This document shows, piece by piece, positions 36,876 through 44,975 of a DNA stretch of 64,000 nucleotides; positions within the stretch are counted from its first letter, which is position 1, and each line of letters starts with the position of its first letter. Source of the DNA: an uncultured Myxococcales bacterium (lineage in GTDB: Bacteria; Myxococcota_A; UBA9042; DTJE01); the NCBI GenBank assembly GCA_903857665.1, contig CAIOFV010000065.1, positions 25,951-89,950 on the forward strand. Reading direction: 5' to 3'. The notes under the pieces are model-generated. The model made no database searches, was not told the DNA's origin, and saw only the letters and a program-made list of their open reading frames with translations. Made by a program: the position numbers and the translations under genes.

Positions 36876-37706
36876 CTACTTCGACTTCCGGATGCTCGCC
36901 AGCGCCGCGTCGCGCGTGGCCTCGTCCAGCCCGCCGTAGTGCCAGGCGGTCTTGTCTTCCATGAAGTCCACGCCCTTGCCCTTCACCGTGTTGGCGATGA
37001 CCATCACCGGCCGTTCGGTTTCGGCCCGGGCCGTTTCGATCGCGTCCAGGATCTGGTCGAAGTCGTGGCCGTCGATGGTCAGCACGCGCCAGCCGAACGC
37101 CTCGAACTTCTTGTCCAAGGGTTCCAGCCGCATCAGCGTTTCCGTCGGGCCGTCCAGGCTGAACCGGTTGCGGTCCACGAAGGCCGTCAGGTTGGTCGTC
37201 TTGAAGTTGCCGGCCGCCATCGCCGCTTCCCAGACGGAGCCCTCGGCGCACTCGCCGTCCGACATCACCACGTAGGTGCGCCAGGGCTTGCCGATCTGGC
37301 GGGCGCCCAGCGCGGCGCCCACGCCCAGGCCCAGGCCGTGGCCCAGCGAGCCCGTGGAAAAGTCCACGCCGGGCACCTTCAGGCGATCCAGGTGCATGCC
37401 GAAGGGCGAGCCGGTCTTGTTGAACTCCTTCAGCAGCGCGGGATCGAAGAACCCGAGGTCGCCCAGGATCACCGCGTGCCCGACCCCCCCGTGGCCCTTG
37501 GACAGGATGAACCGATCGCGGTCCTCCCATGCCGGGCGCTTCGGGTCGATCTTCAGGGCCTTGTAGTAGAGCGCGACCAGGATCTCGTGCTGGCTGAACG
37601 CCCCCCCCACGTGCGCACCACCGCAGGTGAAGGTCACCTCGATAATCTTTTCGCGCAGTTCGCGGGCCTTGGTCTTCAGCCGCTTTCGTTCCCCGGCGTC
37701 GAGCAT
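36876..37706 (-). CDS. Transketolase, N-terminal subunit
   Basis: The product of 276 residues is the thiamine-diphosphate (PP) domain of transketolase. Signatures are GGAHVGGAFSQHEILVALYY, LSKGHGGVGHAVILG, GSLGHGLGLGVGAALG, and the metal motif SDGECAEGSVWEAAMAAGNF. The expected GDGE reads SDGE. It is the first gene of the five-gene operon and pairs with the C-terminal subunit just downstream. Substrates might be ordinary pentose phosphates, but split enzymes also occur in special sugar pathways, so the operon partners matter. GAGGAGACCGTCCC lies before the ATG. Confidence 0.94.
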   Translation of the reverse strand: MLDAGERKRLKTKARELREKIIEVTFTCGGAHVGGAFSQHEILVALYYKALKIDPKRPAWEDRDRFILSKGHGGVGHAVILGDLGFFDPALLKEFNKTGSPFGMHLDRLKVPGVDFSTGSLGHGLGLGVGAALGARQIGKPWRTYVVMSDGECAEGSVWEAAMAAGNFKTTNLTAFVDRNRFSLDGPTETLMRLEPLDKKFEAFGWRVLTIDGHDFDQILDAIETARAETERPVMVIANTVKGKGVDFMEDKTAWHYGGLDEATRDAALASIRKSK

Positions 37707-37757
37707 GGGACGGTCTCCTCGTTCAGAGGGTGAAAAGGGCCCGGTGTTCCGTCAGAC

Positions 37758-37787
37758 TTTGTACCGCCGCGTTGCGTCATTGGTCAA
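37758..37787 (-). promoter_or_regulatory. Possible promoter of the transketolase operon
   Basis: On the minus strand, TTGACC (37787-37782) and TACAAA (37763-37758) are separated by 18 bp and lie about 50 bases before the first transketolase ATG. The -35 match is good and the -10 match is weak. Confidence 0.4.
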
Positions 37788-37834
37788 GAGGTTGAAATAG
37801 GGGTCGAGGCGAACTTCCGGACCCCGGGGCAGCG

Positions 37835-37987
37835 CTAGAACAGCGGATAGACGAAGGGTCCCAGCGGACTCGACGCCGACACCGCGATCAGCGCCCCGAC
37901 CAGCAGCAGCGCCACCACGATCGGGAGCAGCCACCACTTGCGACGCGCACGAAGGAAAGCCAGGAGTTCCTTCAACAACTGGTACAA
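37835..37987 (-). CDS. DUF5989 small membrane protein
   Basis: This 50-residue membrane peptide begins MYQLLKELLAFLRARRKWW, continues with one hydrophobic span and ends GPFVYPLF. Known DUF5989 proteins are about 50 residues with the same layout and are encoded beside carbamoyltransferases and SxtJ. I choose the TTG at 37987 because GGAGG stands eight bases before it; a GTG three codons upstream overlaps that ribosome site. It follows the carbamoyltransferase-SxtJ fusion by 14 bases, so the two are co-transcribed. Its role in the complex is unknown. Confidence 0.82.
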   Translation of the reverse strand: MYQLLKELLAFLRARRKWWLLPIVVALLLVGALIAVSASSPLGPFVYPLF

Positions 37988-38001
37988 CGGCAGCACCTCC
38001 T

Positions 38002-40203
38002 TCAGAACGGGTGACGGTAGGATTCCGGGTCCGGCGCCCGGGCGACCCTCGCGGACCACCAGGACGATCGCGCGCGGTCGGGCCGGAGGCCCAGAGGATC
38101 GGGCCGGAACGCCCGCCGGATCAGGCCGATCGGCGTGACCAGCGCCAGGTGGACGACGGCGGTCAACAGGAACGACAGCCCCCCCGCGACGACACGAACC
38201 GTCCGCATCCAGGGACGCTCGACGGCCGCCAGCCCCGAGGGCCGAACCCAGGCGAACACGGCCAGCAAGGTCGCGGCGATCGCCAGCCCCAGGGCCGCAC
38301 GCGGCGATTCCCATGCCCACAGAGTCAGCCCCGCCGCCGCCAGCAGGCCGGCCGAAAGTTCCAGGCCGAAACGGCGCAGGCGTTTCGGCGTGGCGGCGTC
38401 GGCACCGGGCCTCGGGGGGGGCAACGGGACGATCGGCAGCCCCTCGGGCCGCTCGACCAGCCAGGAATCGACGACCAGCGCGTCCAGGTGGCAGGCCCGG
38501 AACGTCCGGCACGCATCCCCGGGGGTACGGACGATCGGTTCCCCGCGCAGGTTGAAGCTGGTGTTCAGCAGCACCGGGCAGCCGGTGCGAGCCTCGAACG
38601 AGCGCAGCAGGCGATGGAAGTCGGGGTCCACGTCCGCCGACACCGTCTGGACCCGCGCCGATCCGTCCACGTGGGTGACCGCCGGGATCACCGACCGCGC
38701 AACGTGCAGCCGATCCAGCCCCTCCGGCTCCGGCGAACCCGGGTCCCGCGCGACCCTCTTCGACCGGGCCACCTCGGCGACCAGCAGCATGTATGGGCTG
38801 TCCGTGTCGAGATCGAACCACTCGGTGACGCGCTCCCGCAGGACCGCCGGCGCGAAGGGTCGGAACCCCTCCCGGAACTTGATCTTTTCGTTCACGCGCC
38901 GCTGCATGTCGGGCCGGCGCGGGTCGGCCAGGATGCTGCGATGGCCCAGCGCGCGCGGGCCGAATTCCATCCGCCCCCTGCACCACCCGACCACCTTCCC
39001 GTCCGCCAGCAGGCCCGTGACCGCGTCGAACAGGGCGTCGTCGTCCAGCCGTCGTCCGGGAATCCCCGAACGGGCCAGGGCCTCCTCGGCCTCGTCCCCC
39101 CCGATCCCCGGTCCCAGCAGCGCCCCTTCCATCGCATCCCGGGGGTCCGCGATCCGGGGCTGCCCCTGCACGTGGTGCCAGGCTACGTAGGCCGCCCCGA
39201 TGCAACCGCCCGCGTCTCCCGCGGCGGGCTGGATCCACACCCGCGAAAACGGTCCTTCGCGCAGGATCCTCCCGTTGGTCACGCAGTTCAGCGCCACCCC
39301 GCCCGCCAGGCACAGGTTCTTCAGCCCGGTCAGCCGGTGGGCGTGCCGGGCCTGGCGCAGCAGGACCTCGTCGGTCACGGCCTGGATCGAGCGCGCGAGG
39401 TCCATGTCCGCAGGTCGGATGGCCGCCTCGGGGCGACGGGGCGGCAGCCCGAAGAGGTCCGCGAACCGGGAATTCACGGTCCGCTCGCCCTCCAGGAACG
39501 CGAAGAAGGAAAGGTCCAGCCGGTACGAGCCGTCCTCCTTGAGGTCCAGCAGCCGTTCCAGGATCCGATCGACGTATCGCGGCTCGCCGAAGGGGGCCAG
39601 CCCCATCACCTTGTATTCGTCCGAGTTGACGGCGAACCCGAGGAACTCGGTGAACGCCGAGTACAGCAGCCCCAGGGAGTGGGGGAACAGGAGTTCCTGC
39701 AGCAGTTCCACGCGCCCGCCGCGACCGACGCCCACGGTGTTGGTGGCCCACTCGCCGACGCCATCGACGGTGAGGATCGCCGCCTCCTCGAAGGGGGACG
39801 GGAAGAAGCTGCTGGCGGCATGGGACTCGTGGTGCTCGCAGTAGAGGATCGGGCCGCGGTAGCCCAGCCTGCGGCGCAGCAGGTCGGGCAGGCGGGCCTT
39901 TTCCGTGAACCAGGCCGGCAGGCGCGACGCGAAGGACCTCAGTCCGCGAGGCGCCACGGCCGCGGCCGTTTCCATCACGCGATCCAGTTTCGCCAGCGGT
40001 TTTTCATAGAAGGCGACCTCGTCGATCCCGGACGGCTCGATCCCCGCCTGCGCCAGGCAGGACCGTATCGCCGCCTCGGGGAAGGACGCGTCGTGCTTCA
40101 CCCGGGTGAAGCGCTCTTCCTGGGCCGCCGCCACCAGTCGCCCGTCGCGCAGCACGCACGCCGCACTGTCGTGGTAGAACGCCGAGATTCCCAGGATCGT
40201 CAT
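38002..40203 (-). CDS. Carbamoyltransferase fused to SxtJ membrane domain
   Basis: This protein of 733 residues begins as a NodU/CmcH-type O-carbamoyltransferase: ILGISAFYHDSAACVL, the metal motif EHHESHAASSFF, CLAGGVALNCVTNGRI, and the YrdC-like end VLLNTSFNLRGEPIV. Near residue 610 it passes into an SxtJ-type membrane domain with two or three hydrophobic spans and LVTPIGLIRRAFRPDPLG, which is the core of SxtJ. In most genomes these are two genes; here the reading frame is continuous. Carbamoyltransferases move a carbamoyl group from carbamoyl phosphate onto a hydroxyl of a sugar or secondary metabolite. The acceptor is unknown. There is no strong ribosome site. Confidence 0.9.
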   Translation of the reverse strand: MTILGISAFYHDSAACVLRDGRLVAAAQEERFTRVKHDASFPEAAIRSCLAQAGIEPSGIDEVAFYEKPLAKLDRVMETAAAVAPRGLRSFASRLPAWFTEKARLPDLLRRRLGYRGPILYCEHHESHAASSFFPSPFEEAAILTVDGVGEWATNTVGVGRGGRVELLQELLFPHSLGLLYSAFTEFLGFAVNSDEYKVMGLAPFGEPRYVDRILERLLDLKEDGSYRLDLSFFAFLEGERTVNSRFADLFGLPPRRPEAAIRPADMDLARSIQAVTDEVLLRQARHAHRLTGLKNLCLAGGVALNCVTNGRILREGPFSRVWIQPAAGDAGGCIGAAYVAWHHVQGQPRIADPRDAMEGALLGPGIGGDEAEEALARSGIPGRRLDDDALFDAVTGLLADGKVVGWCRGRMEFGPRALGHRSILADPRRPDMQRRVNEKIKFREGFRPFAPAVLRERVTEWFDLDTDSPYMLLVAEVARSKRVARDPGSPEPEGLDRLHVARSVIPAVTHVDGSARVQTVSADVDPDFHRLLRSFEARTGCPVLLNTSFNLRGEPIVRTPGDACRTFRACHLDALVVDSWLVERPEGLPIVPLPPPRPGADAATPKRLRRFGLELSAGLLAAAGLTLWAWESPRAALGLAIAATLLAVFAWVRPSGLAAVERPWMRTVRVVAGGLSFLLTAVVHLALVTPIGLIRRAFRPDPLGLRPDRARSSWWSARVARAPDPESYRHPF

Positions 40204-40231
40204 GTCGTCGAGGCCCCGGTCGGACCGTCCG

Positions 40232-40260
40232 AATGTAAGCGTTCCAGACATCGGATTCAA
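40232..40260 (-). promoter_or_regulatory. Promoter of the carbamoyltransferase operon
   Basis: On the minus strand, TTGAAT (40260-40255) and TACATT (40237-40232) are 17 bp apart and end 28 bases before the ATG at 40203. It is one of a back-to-back pair in a 123-bp gap. Confidence 0.55.
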
Positions 40261-40267
40261 CCCGGGA

Positions 40268-40296
40268 TTGACCCGGGTCCCGGCCGGATGTATCAC
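40268..40296 (+). promoter_or_regulatory. Promoter of the PLP decarboxylase gene
   Basis: TTGACC (40268-40273) and TATCAC (40291-40296) are 17 bp apart, ending 30 bases before the ATG at 40327. The two promoters of this gap face away from each other with only 7 bases between their -35 boxes. The repeat CCCGGG-ATTGA-CCCGGG covers this point and could bind a shared regulator. Confidence 0.55.
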
Positions 40297-40326
40297 CACT
40301 ACACGTCGACAAGAAAGGGGGGGACC

Positions 40327-41880
40327 ATGCCGATGCAGAACCGGATCGACGACTGTCTTTCCAGGCGCGACGGCCACCTGTTCATCGAGGAATGCGACAC
40401 CGTCGATCTCGTCCGCACGTTCGGATCGCCAATCTTCGTGGTGTCCGAGGATCAGATCCGTCGCAACGTCCGCCGCTTCCACCGGGCGTTCCAGGAAGGC
40501 TGGCCCGACGGCGAGGTGAAGATCCTGCCCGCCGCCAAGGCGAGCTGGTCGCTGGCGATCCAGCGCATCCTCGCCGACGAGGGCTGCGGCGCGGACATCT
40601 ACTCGACGGGCGAACTGTCCGCTGCGCTCCAGGCCGGGGTCAATCCGCAGTTCATTTCGGTCAACGGCGTCCCGAAGGACGACGCCCACATCCAGCGAAG
40701 CCTCCAGGCCGGCGCGCGGATCACCATCGACAGCGTGGAGGAGCTGGACGCCATCCAGAAGGCGGCGAACGACCTGGGCGTCACGGCGATGGTCCGCCTG
40801 CGGATCAAGCCGACCGTCAGCGGCTTCACCGATCGCACCGATTTCGTCGCGGAGGGGCCGGTGCCCACCGACCTGGCCGCGCTGGCCTACAAGGGCGGCC
40901 TGCCCGTCGAGGACGTGATCGCCCTCGGCAGGCGCATCCTGGGCATGGGCAACGTGCACCTGGTCGGCTTCCACCAGCACCACGGGCGGCACCACGCATC
41001 GACGCGGTACTGGGTGGAACAGATGAAGGCCTACGCGGCGGCGATCGGCGAGGTGTGCCGGGAACTGGGCGGATTCCGGCCGCGGGAGATCGACATCGGC
41101 GGTGGGTTCGCGATCCCGCGCGACCCGTTCAACAAGGCGACGAACTACACGGAACCGGCGCAGTTCGCGCTGCTGAGCGGCCTGTCGATGGGGCTGGAGG
41201 GGTTCGGCACGGCGGCCCGCTACACGATCATGGCGAGGATCATCGACCGGCTGGTCACGCATCCGAACACGACGCTCGCGCCGACCATCGAGGAGTACGG
41301 CGCGGCCTGCACCCGCACCTTGCGCGAGGAACTGCCACGGCACGGGGTCGATCTCCACGGGGTCATGCTGCAGGTGGAACCGGGGCGCGCGATGCACGGC
41401 AACACCGGCATCCACCTGACGACGGTGCGCAACCTCAAGCGCATGACGTCCCCGATCCGCTACAACCACGTCATCGTGGACACGACCGAGTTCTGGTTCA
41501 CGGGCGGGCGCTACGAGCACCACCTGCACGACTACGTGTTCGCCAACAAGGCGGACGCCCTGCCCGTCGGGAAGGCCGACATCATCGGGCGCAGTTGCTA
41601 TGGCGATCGCCTGTACCCGTTCGTGCCGGTCCCGAAGGTCGAGGTGGGCGACGTGCTGGCGATGCTGGACACGGGGGCCTACCAGGAGGTCTCGACCAGC
41701 AACTTCAACGCCATGCCACGTCCCGCCACCGTGCTGGTGACCGGCTCCCGGGCCGCGGTCATCCGGCGGGCCGAAACGGAGGAGGACGTGTTCCGGCGGG
41801 ACGTCATCCCCGAGCACCTGCGGGTCGAGCAGGCGCCGCCGCCCGCGCGGGCCGTGCGCCCTACTCCCCGATCACCTTGA
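40327..41880 (+). CDS. Fold-III PLP decarboxylase, LysA/SpeC-like group
   Basis: This enzyme of 517 residues has an alanine-racemase-type barrel and a C-terminal beta domain, as in diaminopimelate, ornithine and arginine decarboxylases. The PLP Lys is Lys71 in PAAKASWS. VGFHQHHGRHHA holds the stacking His; EIDIGGGFAIP binds the PLP phosphate; EPGRAMHGNTG and IGRSCYGDRLYPF form the C-terminal active site, where the usual CESGD is replaced by SCYGD. That change makes the substrate uncertain. The ATG has AAGGGGGG before it. The last 20 bases lie in the relic of the yjbQ 3' end, so the original genes converged with overlap. Confidence 0.87.
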   Translation: MPMQNRIDDCLSRRDGHLFIEECDTVDLVRTFGSPIFVVSEDQIRRNVRRFHRAFQEGWPDGEVKILPAAKASWSLAIQRILADEGCGADIYSTGELSAALQAGVNPQFISVNGVPKDDAHIQRSLQAGARITIDSVEELDAIQKAANDLGVTAMVRLRIKPTVSGFTDRTDFVAEGPVPTDLAALAYKGGLPVEDVIALGRRILGMGNVHLVGFHQHHGRHHASTRYWVEQMKAYAAAIGEVCRELGGFRPREIDIGGGFAIPRDPFNKATNYTEPAQFALLSGLSMGLEGFGTAARYTIMARIIDRLVTHPNTTLAPTIEEYGAACTRTLREELPRHGVDLHGVMLQVEPGRAMHGNTGIHLTTVRNLKRMTSPIRYNHVIVDTTEFWFTGGRYEHHLHDYVFANKADALPVGKADIIGRSCYGDRLYPFVPVPKVEVGDVLAMLDTGAYQEVSTSNFNAMPRPATVLVTGSRAAVIRRAETEEDVFRRDVIPEHLRVEQAPPPARAVRPTPRSP

Positions 41881-41923
41881 TCAGGATCCGCTTGCGGCGC
41901 CGACCATCGAACTCGCCGTAGAA
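41861..41923 (-). pseudogene. Relic of the native yjbQ 3' end (attL side)
   Basis: On the minus strand these bases read [20 protein letters not shown] and stop. This is the same C-terminus as in the intact yjbQ at 47414-47833, which has V for both I. The two DNA copies are alike but differ at several silent sites. They share an exact 17-bp core, TCGAACTCGCCGTAGAA. This piece has no 5' part and was cut off when the element integrated. Confidence 0.88.
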
Positions 41924-42016
41924 GAGCGGGTATTTCCCCGCCCCTCGTAATCCTTGGGACTTGTACCACGGGGCACTGGTGCAGCACAGCCCATTCCCGC
42001 CCTTCCAGGCCTCGAA

Positions 42017-42034
42017 CCCGCACAACCCGCACAA
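42017..42034 (+). repeat. Integrase arm-type repeats, left end
   Basis: CCCGCACAA occurs twice in tandem (42017-42025 and 42026-42034), about 95 bases inside the left core. The same 9-mer occurs twice near the right core (47384 and 47397). Paired arm sites flanking a core are the normal layout for a tyrosine recombinase. Confidence 0.7.
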
Positions 42035-42043
42035 CCTGGAAGG

Positions 42044-42080
42044 CCTGGCCGGGACCATCGACAGGGTGGTCCCGGCCAGG
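42044..42080. repeat. Perfect 14-bp hairpin beside the arm repeats
   Basis: CCTGGCCGGGACCA (42044-42057) is followed by a 9-base loop and its exact complement (42067-42080). It may be a terminator-like or protein-binding structure that insulates the element. A smaller inverted pair, CCTTCCAGG at 42001 and CCTGGAAGG at 42035, surrounds the arm repeats. Confidence 0.75.
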
Positions 42081-42122
42081 CGCTGCAACGGTGAAAATTG
42101 GGAATTTCGCGCCAACCTTGAT

Positions 42123-42197
42123 GCACGATTTTTTACGCCTGTCGGTTCAGGCACTTAGTACCGCTCCAAGGCACGATTTTTCGGTCGCGAATATTCG
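42123..42197. promoter_or_regulatory. AT-rich control region with repeats and palindrome
   Basis: This stretch is clearly poorer in GC than its surroundings. GCACGATTTTT occurs at 42123 and 42171, 48 bp apart. CGAATATTCG (42188-42197) is a perfect palindrome inside the longer near-palindrome TCGCGAATATTCGTGA. It lies 61 bases before the Xis-like gene and is a good place for an operator or an origin of the element. Confidence 0.5.
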
Positions 42198-42258
42198 TGA
42201 TTTCTTTCCGGAGGGGTCGTTGTGAGACGATCAACCTGACGGCACGGAGGGGCTTGAA

Positions 42259-42465
42259 ATGGCACCGCAGGACACGCTGGACGGCAGGCTCGCGGTTTCG
42301 GTTCCACGCGCGGGACGCCTTGCGGACGTTTCCGCCCGGCTCATTCGCAAACTTGTGATGGAGGGGCGGCTCCCGTCGTGCCGGGTCGGGCGGCGCCGGC
42401 TCATCCTCGTCGCGGACCTGCAGCGGCTCCTCGAGGCTGGCCGCCAGACCGGCGGGGCCGAGTAG
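42259..42465 (+). CDS. Excisionase-like HTH protein
   Basis: This protein of 68 residues has one winged-helix/HTH unit of the excisionase type: SVPRAGRLADVSARLIRKLV, then EGRLPSCRVGRRRLILVADL. Such proteins bend attachment DNA and favour excision, or act as small regulators. GGAGGGGCTTGAA precedes the ATG. It is the first gene of the element and is followed by the primase gene after 15 bases. Confidence 0.8.
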   Translation: MAPQDTLDGRLAVSVPRAGRLADVSARLIRKLVMEGRLPSCRVGRRRLILVADLQRLLEAGRQTGGAE

Positions 42466-42480
42466 CTGGAGGGCGGAAGG

Positions 42481-44697
42481 ATGGATGTCCACGAGTTCCT
42501 GACCCATCTGGACGGCGTCAAGTCGAGCGGCGACCAGTGGACCGCCCTCTGCCCCGCCCACCGCGACAGCCACCCCAGCCTGAGCGTTCGCGGGGGCGAC
42601 GACGGCCGCGTCCTGCTGAACTGCTTCGCTGGCTGCTCCGCCTCGGAGGTCGTCGAGGCGCTCGGGCTGGAGATGCGCGACCTCTTCCCCGACTCCGACG
42701 ACCAGGACCGGGACCCCCGGGACGACGCCGAGTACGAGTATCGGGACGATGCCGGTCACCTGCTCTACAAGGTCGTGCGCCGGGCCGGCAAGCGGTTCAG
42801 CCAGTGCCGCCCCGCACGACCGGACGATGACCCGGGGACCGTACGCAACGGCTTCGTCTGGTCCATGAAGTACGCGGATGGAAGCCGGGTTCCCCGGGTC
42901 CTGTACCGCCTGCCGGCGGTCCTGAAGAACATCGTGGGCGGCATCGACATCCTCGTTGTGGAGGGCGAGAAGGACACCGAGACCCTCTGCGAACGCCAGT
43001 ACATCGCGACCTGCAACTCCGGCGGCGCCGGGAAATGGCGGGGCAAGGACGCCGAGGGGTATGCCAAATCGCTGGAGGGGGCAAACGTCCTGGTTATCCC
43101 CGACAACGACGACCCCGGACGGGCGCATGCCGCGGACATCGTCTGGTCCATTGAAGGTCGCGCCCGTGCAGTCCACGTCCTGGACCTGCCTCCCGAGGTT
43201 GGGGGCAAGCCCGTGAAGGACGTGACGGACTTCTTCGACCACGGAGGCACCGAGGATGATTTCGAAGCGGCGTGGGACGCGGCTCCGAGCGCCGCCGAAT
43301 GGATGGACAGGCACGGGTTCCTCGTCGCGGAGAAGCCCGAGTGCGTGGCCAAGGGCAATGGCACGAAGGTGAGTGCAAGCGCGAACCCTTCCAGCGTGCC
43401 CCAGGACCCCCGACCCCGACTCCAGGCTGACGACCACGACCTCGAACGGATCACCGGCAGGACCTGGGAGGTCATCAAGGCCGCGAACGGCTCGACCCCG
43501 AAGCTCTTCCGGCACGGCGGCGTGCTGTCCCGTGTGGAGATGGGAGACGATGGGCGCCCCTTCCTGAAGGTCCTGGGGCTCGACCATGTCCGGGGATACC
43601 TCGCCAGCATCGCGTCCTGGGGCCGCGTGAACCCCAAGACCGAACTGTGGGAGGACGCCTACCCGCCCGTGCCGGTCGTCAGGAACCTGCTGACGACCGC
43701 CGAACCCCCGCTGCCCGTCCTGGAGCGCGTCGTCGAGTCGCCGGTGTTCACGGCGGACGGCACGCTCGTCGCGACGCCCGGCTTCGACGCCAAGGGTCGC
43801 GTGATGTACGCGCCCGCCCCGGACTTCAAGATGACCGACGTCCCAGTCAACCCCTCGCCCGCTGACGTGGCTGAAGCGGCTCGAATCCTTCAGGAGGAGC
43901 TGCTGGGGGATTTCCCGTTCGTCGGGGCTCCCGACCGCGCCCACGTGATCGCCGGCATGCTCCTGCCGTTCGTGCGTGCGCTCGTCGACGGTGCGACGCC
44001 CCTGCACCTGGTCGAGAAGCCCAGCCCGGGAACCGGCGCAACGAAGCTGGTGAACGTCATCTCGCTGCCCTTCCTTGGGCGGCCCGTGTCCACGCTGACG
44101 GAGGGGAACGACGAGGACGAGTGGCGCAAGCGGGTCACTGCCCTGCTTGTGGGCGCGCCCTCCGTCATCCTGATCGACAACCTCCGGAGGAAGCTGGACT
44201 CCGCGGCCCTGTCGGCGGCTCTCACGTCCCCAACCTGGGAGGACCGCCTGGTCGAGCACGACGACGTGGTGCAGATCGGCGCCATCGGCTTGGTGAAGGC
44301 CTGGCCGAAGTTCGACCCGAACCGCAACTGCTCCATCGAGACGTTCGTTTCGTACGCGGTCCGCGGCAGCATTTTCCGGCAGTTGCAGGAGATGTGGGCG
44401 CAGGCGAACCACGAAGCCCCGCCGCCCGATGACGAACCGGTGGGGCCGTGGCCGCTGCCCGAGCGCGCTGTCCTGTGCCGCGAGGTCGTGGACTTCGTCA
44501 GCGACCTGGGCGTCGCGGAACAGTCGCTGATCTATGGCCGAATCGACGATGAGACGTACGCCGCGCTGGCGGCACAGCTGGGGCTCACCCTCTCGGCGGC
44601 CGTTCGGTGGCACGCGCGAGCCTTGAAGCGGGTGCGCCGCGCCGCTGGCGTGACGTACGCCCCCGAGTCGGCGACGACTTGCTCCGTCACGACCTGA
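42481..44697 (+). CDS. Primase/helicase-like protein fused to sigma-70 regions
   Basis: The 738-residue reading frame joins parts rarely seen together. Residues 20-55 form a CHC2 zinc finger (Cys24, His27, Cys48, Cys52). Residues about 155-235 are Toprim (VVEGEKDTETL, VIPDNDDPGRAHA). Residues 330-590 resemble the helicase-like part of element replicases, but the P-loop is degenerate (KPSPGTGATKL), and it stops at SPTWEDRLV. From residue 594 the chain reads DDVVQIGAIGLVKAWPKFDP, which is sigma-70 region 2, then SYAVRGSIFRQLQE. A region-4-like helix set (LSAAVRWHARALKRVRR) ends the protein. Either a fused replication-transcription factor or an in-frame deletion has made it. A stop-free frame and steady codon use show no obvious decay. 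Confidence 0.8.
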   Translation: MDVHEFLTHLDGVKSSGDQWTALCPAHRDSHPSLSVRGGDDGRVLLNCFAGCSASEVVEALGLEMRDLFPDSDDQDRDPRDDAEYEYRDDAGHLLYKVVRRAGKRFSQCRPARPDDDPGTVRNGFVWSMKYADGSRVPRVLYRLPAVLKNIVGGIDILVVEGEKDTETLCERQYIATCNSGGAGKWRGKDAEGYAKSLEGANVLVIPDNDDPGRAHAADIVWSIEGRARAVHVLDLPPEVGGKPVKDVTDFFDHGGTEDDFEAAWDAAPSAAEWMDRHGFLVAEKPECVAKGNGTKVSASANPSSVPQDPRPRLQADDHDLERITGRTWEVIKAANGSTPKLFRHGGVLSRVEMGDDGRPFLKVLGLDHVRGYLASIASWGRVNPKTELWEDAYPPVPVVRNLLTTAEPPLPVLERVVESPVFTADGTLVATPGFDAKGRVMYAPAPDFKMTDVPVNPSPADVAEAARILQEELLGDFPFVGAPDRAHVIAGMLLPFVRALVDGATPLHLVEKPSPGTGATKLVNVISLPFLGRPVSTLTEGNDEDEWRKRVTALLVGAPSVILIDNLRRKLDSAALSAALTSPTWEDRLVEHDDVVQIGAIGLVKAWPKFDPNRNCSIETFVSYAVRGSIFRQLQEMWAQANHEAPPPDDEPVGPWPLPERAVLCREVVDFVSDLGVAEQSLIYGRIDDETYAALAAQLGLTLSAAVRWHARALKRVRRAAGVTYAPESATTCSVTT

Positions 44698-44782
44698 GCC
44701 ACGTTGGCTACCATTGTCGCCGTGCCGTGCGTCACGACCCTCCCGGTGGGCAGGAAGCGGGTGGGGGGAAGGAGGTGACTGC

Positions 44783-44887
44783 ATGGCTGGATTCTGGATT
44801 CGACTCATCAGGAGCCCCAGCCTGCCCGGCATCCTTGCCGCGGTGGCGCTGGCGATCATCGAGACGGTCCTGGACGACGAGAAGTAG
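44783..44887 (+). CDS. Small membrane peptide (34 residues)
   Basis: The peptide starts MAGFWIRLIRSPSLPG, has a single hydrophobic helix (ILAAVALAIIETVL) and ends DDEK. GGAAGGAGGTG, one of the strongest ribosome sites in the window, lies five bases before the ATG. It lies 85 bases after the primase gene in the same direction. It could be a toxin-like or holin-like peptide or a regulator of the membrane; I recognise no family. Confidence 0.6.
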   Translation: MAGFWIRLIRSPSLPGILAAVALAIIETVLDDEK

Positions 44888-44975
44888 CCGTCGCAGGAGC
44901 CCGGGGCGTCCGCGCACTTGGCCGGCGCCCCGGGCTCCGCCTGCCGTGGTCACCACCAACAGGAGCAAAGGATTC

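Noticed and set aside
38011..40326. Plus-strand extension upstream of the PLP decarboxylase
   Set aside because: The frame stays open opposite the carbamoyltransferase, but this part is low-complexity; the AAGGGGGG site and family match fix the start at 40327.
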